DNA of 64,000 nt from Mesorhizobium norvegicum (GCF_004919685.1 NZ_SMYZ01000041.1:124001-188000); one strand, 5' to 3'; shown: positions 16,398 to 25,196, counted from the first letter of the stretch. Program-made: numbers and translations. Notes: generated by a model not told the origin, from the letters alone.

Positions 16398-18242
16398 TCA
16401 CGCCACGTTGGCGGGTTCGGTCTCCGACTGTTCCCCCGACAGCATCCTCGACAACCGGCTGCCGGCTTTTTCCTTTAGCCGCTGATATTGGCCGACTTCG
16501 ACGATATGGCCATTTTCGATCGCCACCACCCAGTCGGCGAAGGCGATCATCGACGGCCGGTGCGCAATGGTCAGGATCGTCATCGTGCCGCGCAATCCGT
16601 CGATCGACCTGGCGATCAGTGACTGGTTCTGCCAGTCGAGCGCGCTGGTGGCCTCGTCCAGGATCAGCAGCGACGGCTTGCGCAGCAGCGCGCGTGCAAG
16701 CGCGATGCGCTGGCGTTCGCCGCCCGACAGCCGCACGCCGCGGTCGCCGACCACCGTCTCCAGCCCGAGGTCGAGCCGTTCGACGAACTCGCCGGCATGC
16801 GCCGAGCGCAGCGCGGCCCACAGATCGTCATCGCTGGCCTGCGGCGCGGCAAGGCGCAGGTTCGCCGCGATCGTGTCGTGCAGCAGGAACACGTCCTGCG
16901 GCACATAGGCCACCTGGTCGCGCCAGCGGCGGCGATTGGCGGCATCGATCTCGATACCGTCGACGAGCATCTTGCCGGCGCTCGGTTCGAGCAGGCCGAG
17001 CAGCATGTCGGCGATCGTGCTCTTGCCCGATCCGGAGGGGCCGATCAGCGCGGTGACCTTGCCGGCCGGCAGGCCAAAGGTGATGCCGGTGACCACCACC
17101 TTGTTGGGGTCGTCACCATAGAAGAAGGAAACATCCCTTACGTTGAGCCCGGTGGTGAGCGACAGCTTGTCGCCTTCCCAGGCTCCCGCCTCGTCTGGCT
17201 CGCGTTCGGCGTCGAACCGTGCCTGCAGGCTGCGCATCGCCGTATAGGCGGGCAGATTGATCAGCACTTGCTGAGCCTGCGTCTGCATGTCCATGAAGCG
17301 CGGCGCGATGCGCATGAAGACCAGCAGCAGGACGACGATCTCGGCCAGCGACAGGTTGAAGCGGACCAGCGCCACATAGATGAACAGGCTCAGGCCGACG
17401 ACGCTCGCCACCTGGAACACCGCGGTGCCGATGGTGCTGTTGCGCACATAGTCGACATTGTCGGCCTTCATCTTTTCCAGCGTCGACTGCAACTGCGCGA
17501 AATAGCTGGCTTCGACGTTCAGGCTCTTGGCCACCTTGATGCCGCCGAGAAATTCCGAGACCGTCCGGTACTGATCCTGGCGATTGGCGGTCAGCACCCG
17601 GCCAAAGGCAGTGGCCCGCGTCCGGAAGGGCTGCAGCGCCACGAACATCAGGATGCCGATGACGACGGCAAACAGCGTCATGACCGGCGAGATGAACATG
17701 GAAATCAGCAGATAGCCGGCCAGAAGCACGGCGATCTGCACCAGCATCAACAGCGAGAACGCAGCGCCCTGGACGCGGTCGATGTCGCCGGTCAGGGCAT
17801 GATCGAGGTCGGAACTCCGCATGCGCGTAAAAACGCCCCAGCGCGCCTTGCCTATGCTCTCGAACAGGTTCATGCGCACGCGGTTGATGAAATCGAACAG
17901 AAGTTTGGCCATGTAGACCGACTTGAAGCGGTTGAATGCCGCCTGCACCGCAACAAGCCCGACGAGTGCACAGAGCACCGTGGTCAGTTGCAGCGTGCCG
18001 TCCGGCACCAGCCAGCGCACGAAATCATTGTTAGGCAGCCTGACCGCGAAATCCTGGTCGGAGCGTCCGACCAGATGCAGCAGCGGGATGAGCAGCAGGA
18101 TGGAGATGCCTTCGGTCAGGCTGCCCAGGATGAGGAAGATCAGTGCCGTCCAGGCGCGCCGACCGCCGATCTGGGCAATGGCGGCGCCGAATGCGGCAAT
18201 TTCTCGAAACAGCGACAGGCGAAGGATTGAGGACTTCGACAT
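16398..18242 (-). CDS. Lasso peptide ABC exporter (D protein)
   Basis: 614 residues: a six-helix exporter domain (to about residue 330) fused to an ATPase with Walker A LIGPSGSGKST, the signature LSGGERQRIALARALL and Walker B LLILDEATSALD. Single-chain exporters of this kind (McjD type) pump mature lasso peptides out and give self-immunity. It is the last gene of the precursor-B1-B2-C-kinase-exporter operon and starts at an ATG 8 bp after the kinase stop; longer in-frame starts would overlap the kinase. Another reading would be an EPS-related flippase, but the operon position favours the lasso peptide. Confidence 0.85.
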   Translation of the reverse strand: MSKSSILRLSLFREIAAFGAAIAQIGGRRAWTALIFLILGSLTEGISILLLIPLLHLVGRSDQDFAVRLPNNDFVRWLVPDGTLQLTTVLCALVGLVAVQAAFNRFKSVYMAKLLFDFINRVRMNLFESIGKARWGVFTRMRSSDLDHALTGDIDRVQGAAFSLLMLVQIAVLLAGYLLISMFISPVMTLFAVVIGILMFVALQPFRTRATAFGRVLTANRQDQYRTVSEFLGGIKVAKSLNVEASYFAQLQSTLEKMKADNVDYVRNSTIGTAVFQVASVVGLSLFIYVALVRFNLSLAEIVVLLLVFMRIAPRFMDMQTQAQQVLINLPAYTAMRSLQARFDAEREPDEAGAWEGDKLSLTTGLNVRDVSFFYGDDPNKVVVTGITFGLPAGKVTALIGPSGSGKSTIADMLLGLLEPSAGKMLVDGIEIDAANRRRWRDQVAYVPQDVFLLHDTIAANLRLAAPQASDDDLWAALRSAHAGEFVERLDLGLETVVGDRGVRLSGGERQRIALARALLRKPSLLILDEATSALDWQNQSLIARSIDGLRGTMTILTIAHRPSMIAFADWVVAIENGHIVEVGQYQRLKEKAGSRLSRMLSGEQSETEPANVA

Positions 18243-18250
18243 GATTGCGC

Positions 18251-19237
18251 TCACAGCTGCCGGCGACCGGCAGCCAAATCCCTGGTGATCAACTCCACAG
18301 CCTCGCCGATCCTGGCCAGGCCCGTCGGGACTTCCAGCCGGCACACGCCGACATGGTTAGCAATCCATGAACATTGCCGAAGATGCGCCGCCGCGAAATC
18401 GTCGGGCAGGGCCGCCCGGCCGAAACGCGTCACATAGGAGAATTTGATGATGGCCGGCAGGGCGGCGATGGCGGGCAAGGGCGTGACATCGGCCCTGTCG
18501 CCGCGCTCGAGAACATAGATCCTGGTCGCCGGCACCTTGTCGCCGGAAAAGCCGCCGTTCAGGCGATGCTGCATCTTGTCGATCGCCGGATGCACTTGCG
18601 GCCGCACGTCCGCCTCGCCCAGCGAGATCGCCGCCGCGGCGTCGGCCGCCAGCTTGATCTGCGGAAAGCCCGGAACGATCATCGGCTCACCCGGATTGGC
18701 GAGGTCCAGCGCCACCACGTCATCGGTAAGCAGTTGATGTCCGGCCCGGATCATCGCGCTTGCCGTCGTCGACTTGCCCGCACCCTTGTCGCCCATGAAG
18801 ATGGCGCTCCTGCCTGCGACGGCAATGGCGCTGGCGTGCAGGACGAGCAGGCCGCGCCGGTGCAAGAGCAGCGCCATGACCGGGCCGAGCAGCGGAAACG
18901 CGATCAGCGTGTCGTCGACGCCGGGCGCCGGCTCGATGTCGATACGGCGGCCATCGCTGATCAGGAACGCGCCGACGGCATGCCAGGCCAGATATTGCCA
19001 GTCCGGCTCGAAGCGGAAGTCGGTCGCGGCCTCGGGCGAGGGCTTTGGGAGGTCGATCGCGCCGACGGCGATCACGACGTCCGCCGCCCCAGGCGCCGCC
19101 GGCTCCAGTTCGGGCAACGTCACCTCGGACGCGATGGTCAAGCCATAGGCCCGGTAGAAGCGGCGTTCTCGCACGACCCGGCCATGCGGACGGGGACCAT
19201 CACTGTATGCGGCGAGCGGCTCGTTGCGAGGCATCAT
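18251..19237 (-). CDS. HPr-kinase-like serine kinase of the lasso cluster
   Basis: 328 residues. The C-terminal two thirds resemble HPr kinase: HASAIAVAGRSAIF, the P-loop GDKGAGKST (149-157) and LLTDDVVALD. The N-terminal 110 residues are specific to RiPP-associated homologues. Related kinases in paeninodin-type clusters phosphorylate the C-terminal Ser of the lasso precursor; the precursor encoded here also ends in Ser. The start ATGATG overlaps the cyclase stop and is preceded by GGGAG, so translation is coupled. It lacks the carbon-control context of true HprK. Confidence 0.82.
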   Translation of the reverse strand: MMPRNEPLAAYSDGPRPHGRVVRERRFYRAYGLTIASEVTLPELEPAAPGAADVVIAVGAIDLPKPSPEAATDFRFEPDWQYLAWHAVGAFLISDGRRIDIEPAPGVDDTLIAFPLLGPVMALLLHRRGLLVLHASAIAVAGRSAIFMGDKGAGKSTTASAMIRAGHQLLTDDVVALDLANPGEPMIVPGFPQIKLAADAAAAISLGEADVRPQVHPAIDKMQHRLNGGFSGDKVPATRIYVLERGDRADVTPLPAIAALPAIIKFSYVTRFGRAALPDDFAAAHLRQCSWIANHVGVCRLEVPTGLARIGEAVELITRDLAAGRRQL

Positions 19238-21171
19238 GCGGGGCTCCCGCTGTGCTGGAGTTGCCGCAGCCAGAGCGACAGCGAGGCCGAGCGCCAGACA
19301 TACTGGACATCCAGGGGTGCTGCCTGATCGGGTTGGCGCAAAAGCCGTGCATAGGCAGCACTCACCTGAGGCAGATTGACGTAGGGAGCGATGCGATTCG
19401 CATCCGAGACCAGCAGCTGTTCCAGGAGGTTGCGGTGGTTGCGCAGCATGCCGTTGACGAGATTGGCGGTGAAATCGATCTTGTCGCGCCGCCACTGCAC
19501 CGCCGCCGGCAGGACGCCTTGCATGGCGCGGCGCAGCACATAGCGGCCAAAGCCGTGGCTCAATTTCTCCTCACCCGGCAGTGCCAGGCAGAATTCGACC
19601 AGCGGCTTGTCCCAGAAGGGGTAGCGCGGCTCGACGCCGAAATTGGCCGCGGCCTTGTCGAGAACCTCGAAAGCATGCGGGACATAGCCGTTTGACAGGA
19701 TCCAGCGATGGCTCAAGGCGTCGCTGGCCTGGACGCCGGGCGGCATAGTGCCGGCCCGGTGAAACCGGTCGACAAGCTCGGTGCGCCTGGCCAGGTCCGG
19801 ATTGATCAGGTCGCGCCAGCCGCGCGGCATCTGCGCGGGCTTGCGGATCCTGTTCAGGGCACGGTTCGCCAGATGTCTCAACCTGGCGACGCGCCAGGCC
19901 GGCCCGTAGAGAGTCAGGAACTGGAAATACAGGCCAAGCGTGCTGTCGCCATAGGTGTTGGAAGCGCTGCGGATCTCGCGCCACAGATCCATCCATCGGC
20001 CGGCATTGGCAAGCTCATGCAGATGGCCGTGGCCTTGTGAAACGACCTCGTCGCCGCCATGGCCGTCCAGCAGCACCTTGATGCCCTTGGCGCCGGCCGT
20101 CCGGTAGATGCCGCGGGTGAGCGTCAGGCCCGGAGCCAGGAACGTTCCTTGCTGTTCTTCCAGCACGCGTTCGAATTCGGCGAACGGCGCATAGTTGCCT
20201 ACTGGTATCAGCGTTGGGTCAAACTGCTGCTGGTCGAGAACTGCATCGATGAAGGGCCGCTCGTCCATCGGCGAGCCCTTCTCGAAAATCAGCGAGAAGG
20301 TGGGCAGCTTCGGCTTGCGCGCGGCGGCATTCTGCAGGCCGGCGACACAGGCGATTGACGAGGAATCGAGGCCGCCGCTCAGCATTGCGCCGACCGCCTG
20401 ACTTCCCCGCATGCGATTGCGCACCGATTGCGAGAACAGGTGGGCGAACTCCTCCGATGCATCCGACCGCAAGGGCCGCGCCGACGGCTCGATCTGCCAG
20501 TAGCGGCGCAGCACCACCTGTTGCGCGGTGACGGTGAGGCTGTGGCGGGCCGGCAGGCTGAATACATCGCCGTAGGGAGTAGACTGCGGGTCGTCGGGAA
20601 GCCCGGCCAGGAAGCCGGAAATCTGGTGCTCGCTGATACGTGTGCCGACCCCCTCGACGCCCAGGATCGGCCCGATCTCCGAGGCAAAGGAAAAACGCTG
20701 GTCCGCTGCGTGATAGTAGAACGGCTTGACGCCGAAATGATCGCGCGCGCAAAACAGCGATTGCCGCTCGCCGTCCCAGATGGCGAAGGCGAAATCGCCT
20801 TGCAGGTGCACCGGGCAGGTTTCGCCCCAGCGCAGATAGGCCCGCATCAGCACGATCGCGTCGGCGACCGACTGGTCGCGGATGCCGAGCCTGGCCAGCA
20901 GCTCGTCACGGTTGTCCAGCCGGCAATCGGCGGTGATGGCGAGTCTGCCGCCAGCCATCGTCAGTGGACCCGGACCGGCTTCATCTAACGTGTTGAGCCA
21001 GGCGTGGCCAAGCGCGATGCTGGCGTCCAGCCACCACGAACTGCCGTCAGGGCCGCGATGGCGCATGCGCGCCAGCATTTGCTGAATGTCCGCCGCCGCA
21101 ACCGCCGGTGCGGATTCCCGGACCGCTGATGCGTGTCTTCCGCGCAGCAGAATTCCGGCGACGCCGCTCAT
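19234..21171 (-). CDS. Lasso peptide macrolactam synthetase (C protein, asparagine-synthase-like)
   Basis: 645 residues with an N-terminal glutaminase-like domain and a C-terminal asparagine synthetase domain. The ATP pyrophosphatase motif SGGLDSSS is at 265-272. The protein starts MSGVAGIL; glutamine-dependent asparagine synthetases start MCG, so the catalytic Cys2 is Ser here and ammonia cannot be made. This loss is typical of lasso cyclases, which adenylate an Asp or Glu side chain and close the ring on the new N-terminal amine. It overlaps B2 upstream and the kinase downstream by 4 bp each. Placement next to B1, B2 and a precursor makes the assignment firm. Confidence 0.9.
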   Translation of the reverse strand: MSGVAGILLRGRHASAVRESAPAVAAADIQQMLARMRHRGPDGSSWWLDASIALGHAWLNTLDEAGPGPLTMAGGRLAITADCRLDNRDELLARLGIRDQSVADAIVLMRAYLRWGETCPVHLQGDFAFAIWDGERQSLFCARDHFGVKPFYYHAADQRFSFASEIGPILGVEGVGTRISEHQISGFLAGLPDDPQSTPYGDVFSLPARHSLTVTAQQVVLRRYWQIEPSARPLRSDASEEFAHLFSQSVRNRMRGSQAVGAMLSGGLDSSSIACVAGLQNAAARKPKLPTFSLIFEKGSPMDERPFIDAVLDQQQFDPTLIPVGNYAPFAEFERVLEEQQGTFLAPGLTLTRGIYRTAGAKGIKVLLDGHGGDEVVSQGHGHLHELANAGRWMDLWREIRSASNTYGDSTLGLYFQFLTLYGPAWRVARLRHLANRALNRIRKPAQMPRGWRDLINPDLARRTELVDRFHRAGTMPPGVQASDALSHRWILSNGYVPHAFEVLDKAAANFGVEPRYPFWDKPLVEFCLALPGEEKLSHGFGRYVLRRAMQGVLPAAVQWRRDKIDFTANLVNGMLRNHRNLLEQLLVSDANRIAPYVNLPQVSAAYARLLRQPDQAAPLDVQYVWRSASLSLWLRQLQHSGSPA

Positions 21172-21686
21172 CGGCTGCCGTGATCGACGAGATGAGCGAA
21201 ACCGTCGATCGATCCGCCAAGTACGATATGGTTGTCGCTGACCAGCCAGGCATGTGCTTTCAGTTGCTCGCCCGTGCCGCGTTCGATGCCGATGCGTATC
21301 TTCGATTCATTGCCCTGGCGGGCGAGAATGTATTGACCCGAAAGCGCCTGGGTCAGGCACGTGGCATAGGGGACGAAACGGGCCGCGGCGGCAACGCCCC
21401 AGGCGACACGCCGCAACTCGCCCATCGAGGCGCACTGACGCGCGTCGAGCCGCGTCACCAGGCTGCGAACGCGGTTGTAGGAGAGCAGCGTTAACCCCAG
21501 CCGAACCGCCGCGACCACCAGCAGGCAGCGGCCAAGAAAGATCTTTTCCGAGCCGCTCAGGGAGAAAACCCTGAACAGACTTCGCCGGCTTCCCCGACGT
21601 TTCGTCTGCCTGGGGCTTCTTTCCGTCGCGGGTTCCTGCCGCAAAACCATGGCCTTGTGCGGGGCCGGCCTAGACAAGTGCCTCAT
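21168..21686 (-). CDS. Lasso peptide leader peptidase (B2, transglutaminase-like)
   Basis: 172 residues of the McjB C-terminal type. The catalytic Cys is C110 in PYATCLTQAL and the His is H145 in KAHAWLV; the Asp is probably D151. It removes the leader so that Gly27 of the precursor becomes the free N-terminus. I chose the ATG at 21686 because GAGG sits seven bases upstream; an ATG at 21701 also exists. It overlaps B1 by 17 bp. The 45 N-terminal residues are basic and probably disordered. Confidence 0.88.
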   Translation of the reverse strand: MRHLSRPAPHKAMVLRQEPATERSPRQTKRRGSRRSLFRVFSLSGSEKIFLGRCLLVVAAVRLGLTLLSYNRVRSLVTRLDARQCASMGELRRVAWGVAAAARFVPYATCLTQALSGQYILARQGNESKIRIGIERGTGEQLKAHAWLVSDNHIVLGGSIDGFAHLVDHGSR

Positions 21687-21984
21687 GATGCAGCCTCGCA
21701 AGCCCGTTGTCGGCCAGGCCCTTCAGCAATGCGTCGACGTCGGCCCGGCAGCGCTCCGGGTCGACATTGTAGCGTGCAAGCACGGCGCCGCGGATGTCGG
21801 CGATCGACCTGGGTTCCTGGATCAGCTCCCAGATGAAGGCACCGACGCCGTTCAGGCTGTAATAGATGTTGGATTTGAGATTGAGCAGCGCCAGGCCATT
21901 GCCGAACTCGCAAGCCACGGCATCCTTGGTCGCACTCACCAAATCGTGGTCGGCCAAATCATGGCCGGATAGCTTCCAGTTCAT
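21670..21984 (-). CDS. Lasso peptide leader-binding protein (B1, PqqD-like)
   Basis: 104 residues with the PqqD-type RiPP recognition fold (NLKSNIYYSLNGVGAFIWELI, then ADIRGAVLARYNVDPERCRADVDALLKGLADNGL). In split-B lasso systems B1 binds the leader motif and delivers it to B2. The ATG at 21984 is preceded by GAGG. It lies 132 bp after the precursor gene, separated by a hairpin, and overlaps B2. Confidence 0.88.
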   Translation of the reverse strand: MNWKLSGHDLADHDLVSATKDAVACEFGNGLALLNLKSNIYYSLNGVGAFIWELIQEPRSIADIRGAVLARYNVDPERCRADVDALLKGLADNGLARLHHEALV

Positions 21985-22075
21985 CCCAAAACCTCGCTTA
22001 CGATACGCACGGGCAGTTCCAGGCAATGAAAATGGAGTCGGAGGTTTTGGCCCCCGACCCTCTTACTTTTTTGGA

Positions 22076-22102
22076 TCCAGAGTCCCAACGTGTCACTCTG
22101 GA
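22076..22102 (-). other. Hairpin between lasso precursor and B1
   Basis: TCCAGAGT and ACTCTGGA form an 8-bp stem with an 11-base loop, 14 bp after the precursor stop. No T-run follows on the minus strand, so it is less likely a full terminator and may instead protect the precursor message or reduce read-through into B1 (inference). Confidence 0.5.
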
Positions 22103-22116
22103 AAACTGCGATAGGC

Positions 22117-22269
22117 TCAGGAGAACGTCAGGTCGCCGATCGGCGTGTGCGCGGGGAACGATGCGTCGATCGCCGTGCTGCCGCCGCCGCCCTGGGTGAT
22201 GGTTTCAATCGAACCATGCACCGTCAGGCTTGGCGTTTCGTATTCATGCTTTTCAACATTCTGTTCCAT
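22117..22269 (-). CDS. Lasso peptide precursor (A)
   Basis: A 50-residue gene too short for common size cut-offs. The leader (residues 1-26) has every position of the B1 recognition rule YxxPxLxxxGxxxxxTxG: Y10, P13, L15, G19, T25 and G27. The core is residues 27-50: a ring segment GGGGSTAID and a tail ASFPAHTPIGDLTFS. Asp9 of the core is the only Asp or Glu at positions 7-9, so a nine-membered Gly1-Asp9 macrolactam is predicted. The tail has no Cys, so the lasso would be class II. The C-terminal residue is Ser, a possible target of the neighbouring kinase. A GGAGA ribosome site precedes the ATG, and an EPS-type operator lies 55 bp upstream. Confidence 0.92.
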   Translation of the reverse strand: MEQNVEKHEYETPSLTVHGSIETITQGGGGSTAIDASFPAHTPIGDLTFS

Positions 22270-22323
22270 TTTACTCTCCGATAAGGACTGGAAACGGCTT
22301 GTCGAGTGCCGTCAGCAGGTACA

Positions 22324-22338
22324 TGCTGCAGCGCAATA
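22324..22338 (-). promoter_or_regulatory. EPS/lasso operator site 3 (upstream of lasso precursor)
   Basis: TGCTGC-AGC-GCAATA on the plus strand. It lies 55 bp upstream of the precursor ATG, the same distance as site 2 from exoY. On the minus strand TTGCGC could act as -35, but the matching -10 (TGACGG after 16 bp) is poor, so an activator may be needed. Confidence 0.6.
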
Positions 22339-22677
22339 GCTGCATGGCAGCATTTATGAGTCAAGCCTGATTTACCAAGTGTTAATCAATTACGGGTTGC
22401 GGACGTCAGCCTAGGTGTGAGCCATGCCCAAAACCTGACTTCTTTCGAGCCTATTCCTTGCACACAAGGGCGATAACGATGTCGATTCTTTAAGCATTTG
22501 ATTTTGCTTGCATAAAGCGTTCATTCAGGTGTTTCTTTTTTAGGCATTGCTAATGCGAAGAATCCTGCTTGGCAAATCCTGGCTGAGGATCGGCTGAAAC
22601 GCCTTGGTGAGGGGGGTGTTTCAACTGCGGTTTTCGTCGCCTTTCAACCGAGGTCGGTAAACGCTCTGGTTGCAAAA
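22339..22677. other. Non-coding gap between lasso precursor and nucleotidyltransferase promoters
   Basis: About 340 bp, rather AT-rich, without a gene I can support. Both strands were read for a second lasso precursor (YxxPxL leader) and none was found. It separates two divergent promoters that each carry an operator copy. Confidence 0.45.
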
Positions 22678-22692
22678 TTGTGCACTGCAAAA
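22678..22692 (+). promoter_or_regulatory. EPS/lasso operator site 4 with nucleotidyltransferase promoter
   Basis: TTGTGC-ACT-GCAAAA. TTGTGC is followed after 17 bp by TTTACG (22701-22706), a possible -10 box. The nucleotidyltransferase starts at 22791. Confidence 0.6.
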
Positions 22693-22790
22693 GGAAAAGC
22701 TTTACGGCATCAAGGTTTTTGGTGATGCTTGCTTCGCACTTGCAGCATAAGCGCCGCGCAAACCGCTACCTTTGGGAGACTGTGCGCTAA

Positions 22791-23921
22791 ATGGCCTTGC
22801 CGGATGGTTCATACGAACGATTGCGCGCCGCCGGCTCTGCCGACGAGGTCGCCTATGTGCAGGCCTGCCTGCGGTTGTATTTCGCCGGGCCGCGCGCCGC
22901 CGTGGGCGACGTGTCGATGCCTGGTCTTGGCGGTGCCAACATTGCCGACATTGCCAGGCTGAACAAGGTCGCGACCTTTGTCCTCAAGGCGCTTTCGCGC
23001 GCACCTGCGCATGAGAGGCCGCCCGAGCTTCTCCAGTGGCTCGACACCTACCGCAGGAGAACGGTTTCGATGAACGCGTCCTGCATCATGGATTCGATGG
23101 CGATCCATGATGTGCTGCGCGCCAGCGAGATCGATTTCGTCTTTCTGAAGGGCCCGTTCCAGCAGCAGCTGCTCTATGACGACCACTTCATGAAGCCCTC
23201 GGGCGACGTCGACATCCTGGTTTCGCCGGTCGGGTTTTTCAGGGCGCGTGATGCGCTTCGCACGATCGGCTACGAGGTATCAGGCAAGTCGCGCTCCGTC
23301 TGGTGGGTCCGCTTCCTCGGCGAACAGCATATGACCCGCGGCGACGGGCCGAGGCCGTCCACGGTCGATCTCCACTACCGCCTCCAGCAGCCCGGCTCGC
23401 CGAGCCCGCGCGACGCGGACGGGTTTCTGCGGCGCAAACGACAGGTTGAAATCGCCGGCGGGGCAGTGCCGTTCACATCGATCGCGGACACTTTGCTTTT
23501 GTCCTGCATCAGTGTCGCCAAGGCGCTTTTCAACCGGGAACCCTGTGCGGGTTACGTCTGCGATATCAGAGCCAGCGCCAGCCGCCTCGACGAGGCGGAT
23601 CAGCAGCATGTGCTCGATGCCGCAACCGCGCAGGGACTGGATGACACGCTGCTGCTTGGCCTGCGCGCCGCCGATGTGCTACTTGGCGGCGCCGGCACGC
23701 TGCTGTCGGAGCGGGCGACCCGGATCCTGTCGCGCATCGGCAATGAGGATCTGCTCAGCATGGTCATCGCGCCGTGGCTGCCGTCGCTGCGCTGGCCGCA
23801 GCGGCGAACGGTGCTGTGGGAACTGTGCGGCCGCGCGCCGGTCCGCTATCTGGCCGAAGCCGGCTGGGCGGCGTCCGCCGACATCAGCCGCCGCATCTTT
23901 GAACGGCCAGGCAATCGCTGA
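22791..23921 (+). CDS. Nucleotidyltransferase-family protein next to the lasso cluster
   Basis: 376 residues of the uncharacterised nucleotidyltransferase family often found beside RiPP and polysaccharide genes. The fold's conserved parts are FLKGPFQQQLLY (Lys120-Gly121) and the metal-binding D139-x-D141 in SGDVDILV. In some kinase-containing lasso clusters such a protein adds further groups to the phosphorylated peptide end, so tailoring of the lasso peptide is a reasonable inference. It is divergent from the precursor gene and carries its own operator copy. The start ATG has GGGAG at a rather long distance. The paralogue at 50914-51936 has the same motifs. Confidence 0.75.
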   Translation: MALPDGSYERLRAAGSADEVAYVQACLRLYFAGPRAAVGDVSMPGLGGANIADIARLNKVATFVLKALSRAPAHERPPELLQWLDTYRRRTVSMNASCIMDSMAIHDVLRASEIDFVFLKGPFQQQLLYDDHFMKPSGDVDILVSPVGFFRARDALRTIGYEVSGKSRSVWWVRFLGEQHMTRGDGPRPSTVDLHYRLQQPGSPSPRDADGFLRRKRQVEIAGGAVPFTSIADTLLLSCISVAKALFNREPCAGYVCDIRASASRLDEADQQHVLDAATAQGLDDTLLLGLRAADVLLGGAGTLLSERATRILSRIGNEDLLSMVIAPWLPSLRWPQRRTVLWELCGRAPVRYLAEAGWAASADISRRIFERPGNR

Positions 23922-24015
23922 TGAAGACAGATTGGGCGCTGATGGCAATTCTATCGGGCATCGAACGAGTACGGGGCGAGGGCAAATCGATATCACCTGT
24001 ACGAGAGGCAAATCC

Positions 24016-25038
24016 ATGTCGATGACGAAATCCGAGGTCTGCGTGATCATCGCGGCAAAAAACGCGGCAGCGACAATCGCTGTCGCCATCGCATCCGCGT
24101 TGCGCGAACCGGAAGTGGCGGAGATCGTCGTCGTCGATGACGCCTCCACCGACGACACCGCTGATGTCGCGCGATCCGCCGACGATGGCAGCGGGCGGCT
24201 CACGGTGATGCGCCTCGACGTCAATCGCGGCCCCTCCTTTGCCCGCAATGCAGCGATCGCCGGCTCGAAATCACCGTTCATCAGCATTCTCGATGCCGAC
24301 GATTTTTTCCTCGAAGGCCGGTTTGGCAGCCTGTTTGCCGGCGCCGATTGGGATTTCGCGGCGGACAACATCATGCTGATCAGGGACGATGCGACAGGCG
24401 ATGCGACGAAAATCGTTGCGCCTAAATTTGCCGCCGATCCGGAATTCCTCGATTTCGAGCGCTTCGTCGAAGGCAACATCTCGAGGCGGCGCGTGCAGAG
24501 GGGCGAATTGGGGTTTTTGAAGCCGGTGATCAGCCGTGCCTTCCTCGACCGCCATGGCTTGCGCTACGACGAGAGCCTGCGGCTGGGCGAGGACTATGAG
24601 CTCTACGCCCGCGCGGTCGCCCGCGGGGCGCGGTTCAAGGTCATTCGCTCCTGCGGCTACGGCGCCATCGTCCGTGCCGATTCGCTGAGCGGCCGCCACA
24701 AGACCCAGGACCTGAAGCGTCTGGCCGATGCGGATCTGGCGCTGCTGGCGATCGACAGCCTGCCGGAAGGTTCGAAGGCGGTGCTGCGGCGACACGAGCG
24801 GCACGTGCGCGACAAGTATCGGCTGCGCAACTTCCTCGACGTCAAGGCCGAGCGCGGGCTGGCATCGGCCGCGGCTTACGCTTTCGCCAGTCAATCCAAC
24901 CTCGTTCCCATCGTCCAGGGCGTGGCTTCCGACAAGCTCGAGGCGCTGTTTCGTCGTGTCGGCCTCGTGTCCAGGCAAAAGCATGTGCCGCCGCTGCGTT
25001 TTCTAATGGCCGGAACCAGTACGGGCAAGGAACGTTAA
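24016..25038 (+). CDS. Family 2 glycosyltransferase, ExoU/ExoO-like
   Basis: 340 residues of the GT-A fold: CVIIAAKNAAATI, VVVDDASTDDT, the metal motif ILDADDFF and the acceptor-side LRLGEDYELYARA. Length and C-terminal layout match the succinoglycan side-chain glucosyltransferases ExoU and ExoO. It should act on the cytoplasmic face on lipid-linked intermediates. The ATG at 24016 follows AGAGG by eight bases. It lies 94 bp after the nucleotidyltransferase and may share its transcript. It resembles the gene at 37255-38241 in layout. Confidence 0.85.
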   Translation: MSMTKSEVCVIIAAKNAAATIAVAIASALREPEVAEIVVVDDASTDDTADVARSADDGSGRLTVMRLDVNRGPSFARNAAIAGSKSPFISILDADDFFLEGRFGSLFAGADWDFAADNIMLIRDDATGDATKIVAPKFAADPEFLDFERFVEGNISRRRVQRGELGFLKPVISRAFLDRHGLRYDESLRLGEDYELYARAVARGARFKVIRSCGYGAIVRADSLSGRHKTQDLKRLADADLALLAIDSLPEGSKAVLRRHERHVRDKYRLRNFLDVKAERGLASAAAYAFASQSNLVPIVQGVASDKLEALFRRVGLVSRQKHVPPLRFLMAGTSTGKER

Positions 25039-25181
25039 GAGCGGGGACCGATGCGTGCGGTTTGCCCGCCAGGGACACGTTGATCACGCAAAATCATTTC
25101 GGCATCATGCAAACCATTTCGGCCGGATTTATGAGTTTACGAATTGGGTGGTTGCCTCGCGGCCCCGACGATGGCAGTCTA

Positions 25182-25196
25182 TGTTGCGGTGCAGCA
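25182..25196 (+). promoter_or_regulatory. EPS/lasso operator site 5 (upstream of the exoK region)
   Basis: TGTTGC-GGT-GCAGCA. It precedes the small peptide gene at 25268, the coiled-coil gene at 25353 and exoK. No convincing -10 box follows, unlike at most other copies. Confidence 0.55.

Noticed and set aside
16797..18230. Plus-strand frame of 477 codons opposite the ABC exporter
   Set aside because: Antisense shadow of a clear exporter with Walker motifs; its sequence is Asp/His/Gln-rich and unlike any family I know.
22339..22677. Search for a second lasso precursor in the divergent promoter gap
   Set aside because: No frame had the YxxPxL...G...T pattern followed by a Gly-led core with Asp/Glu at 7-9.
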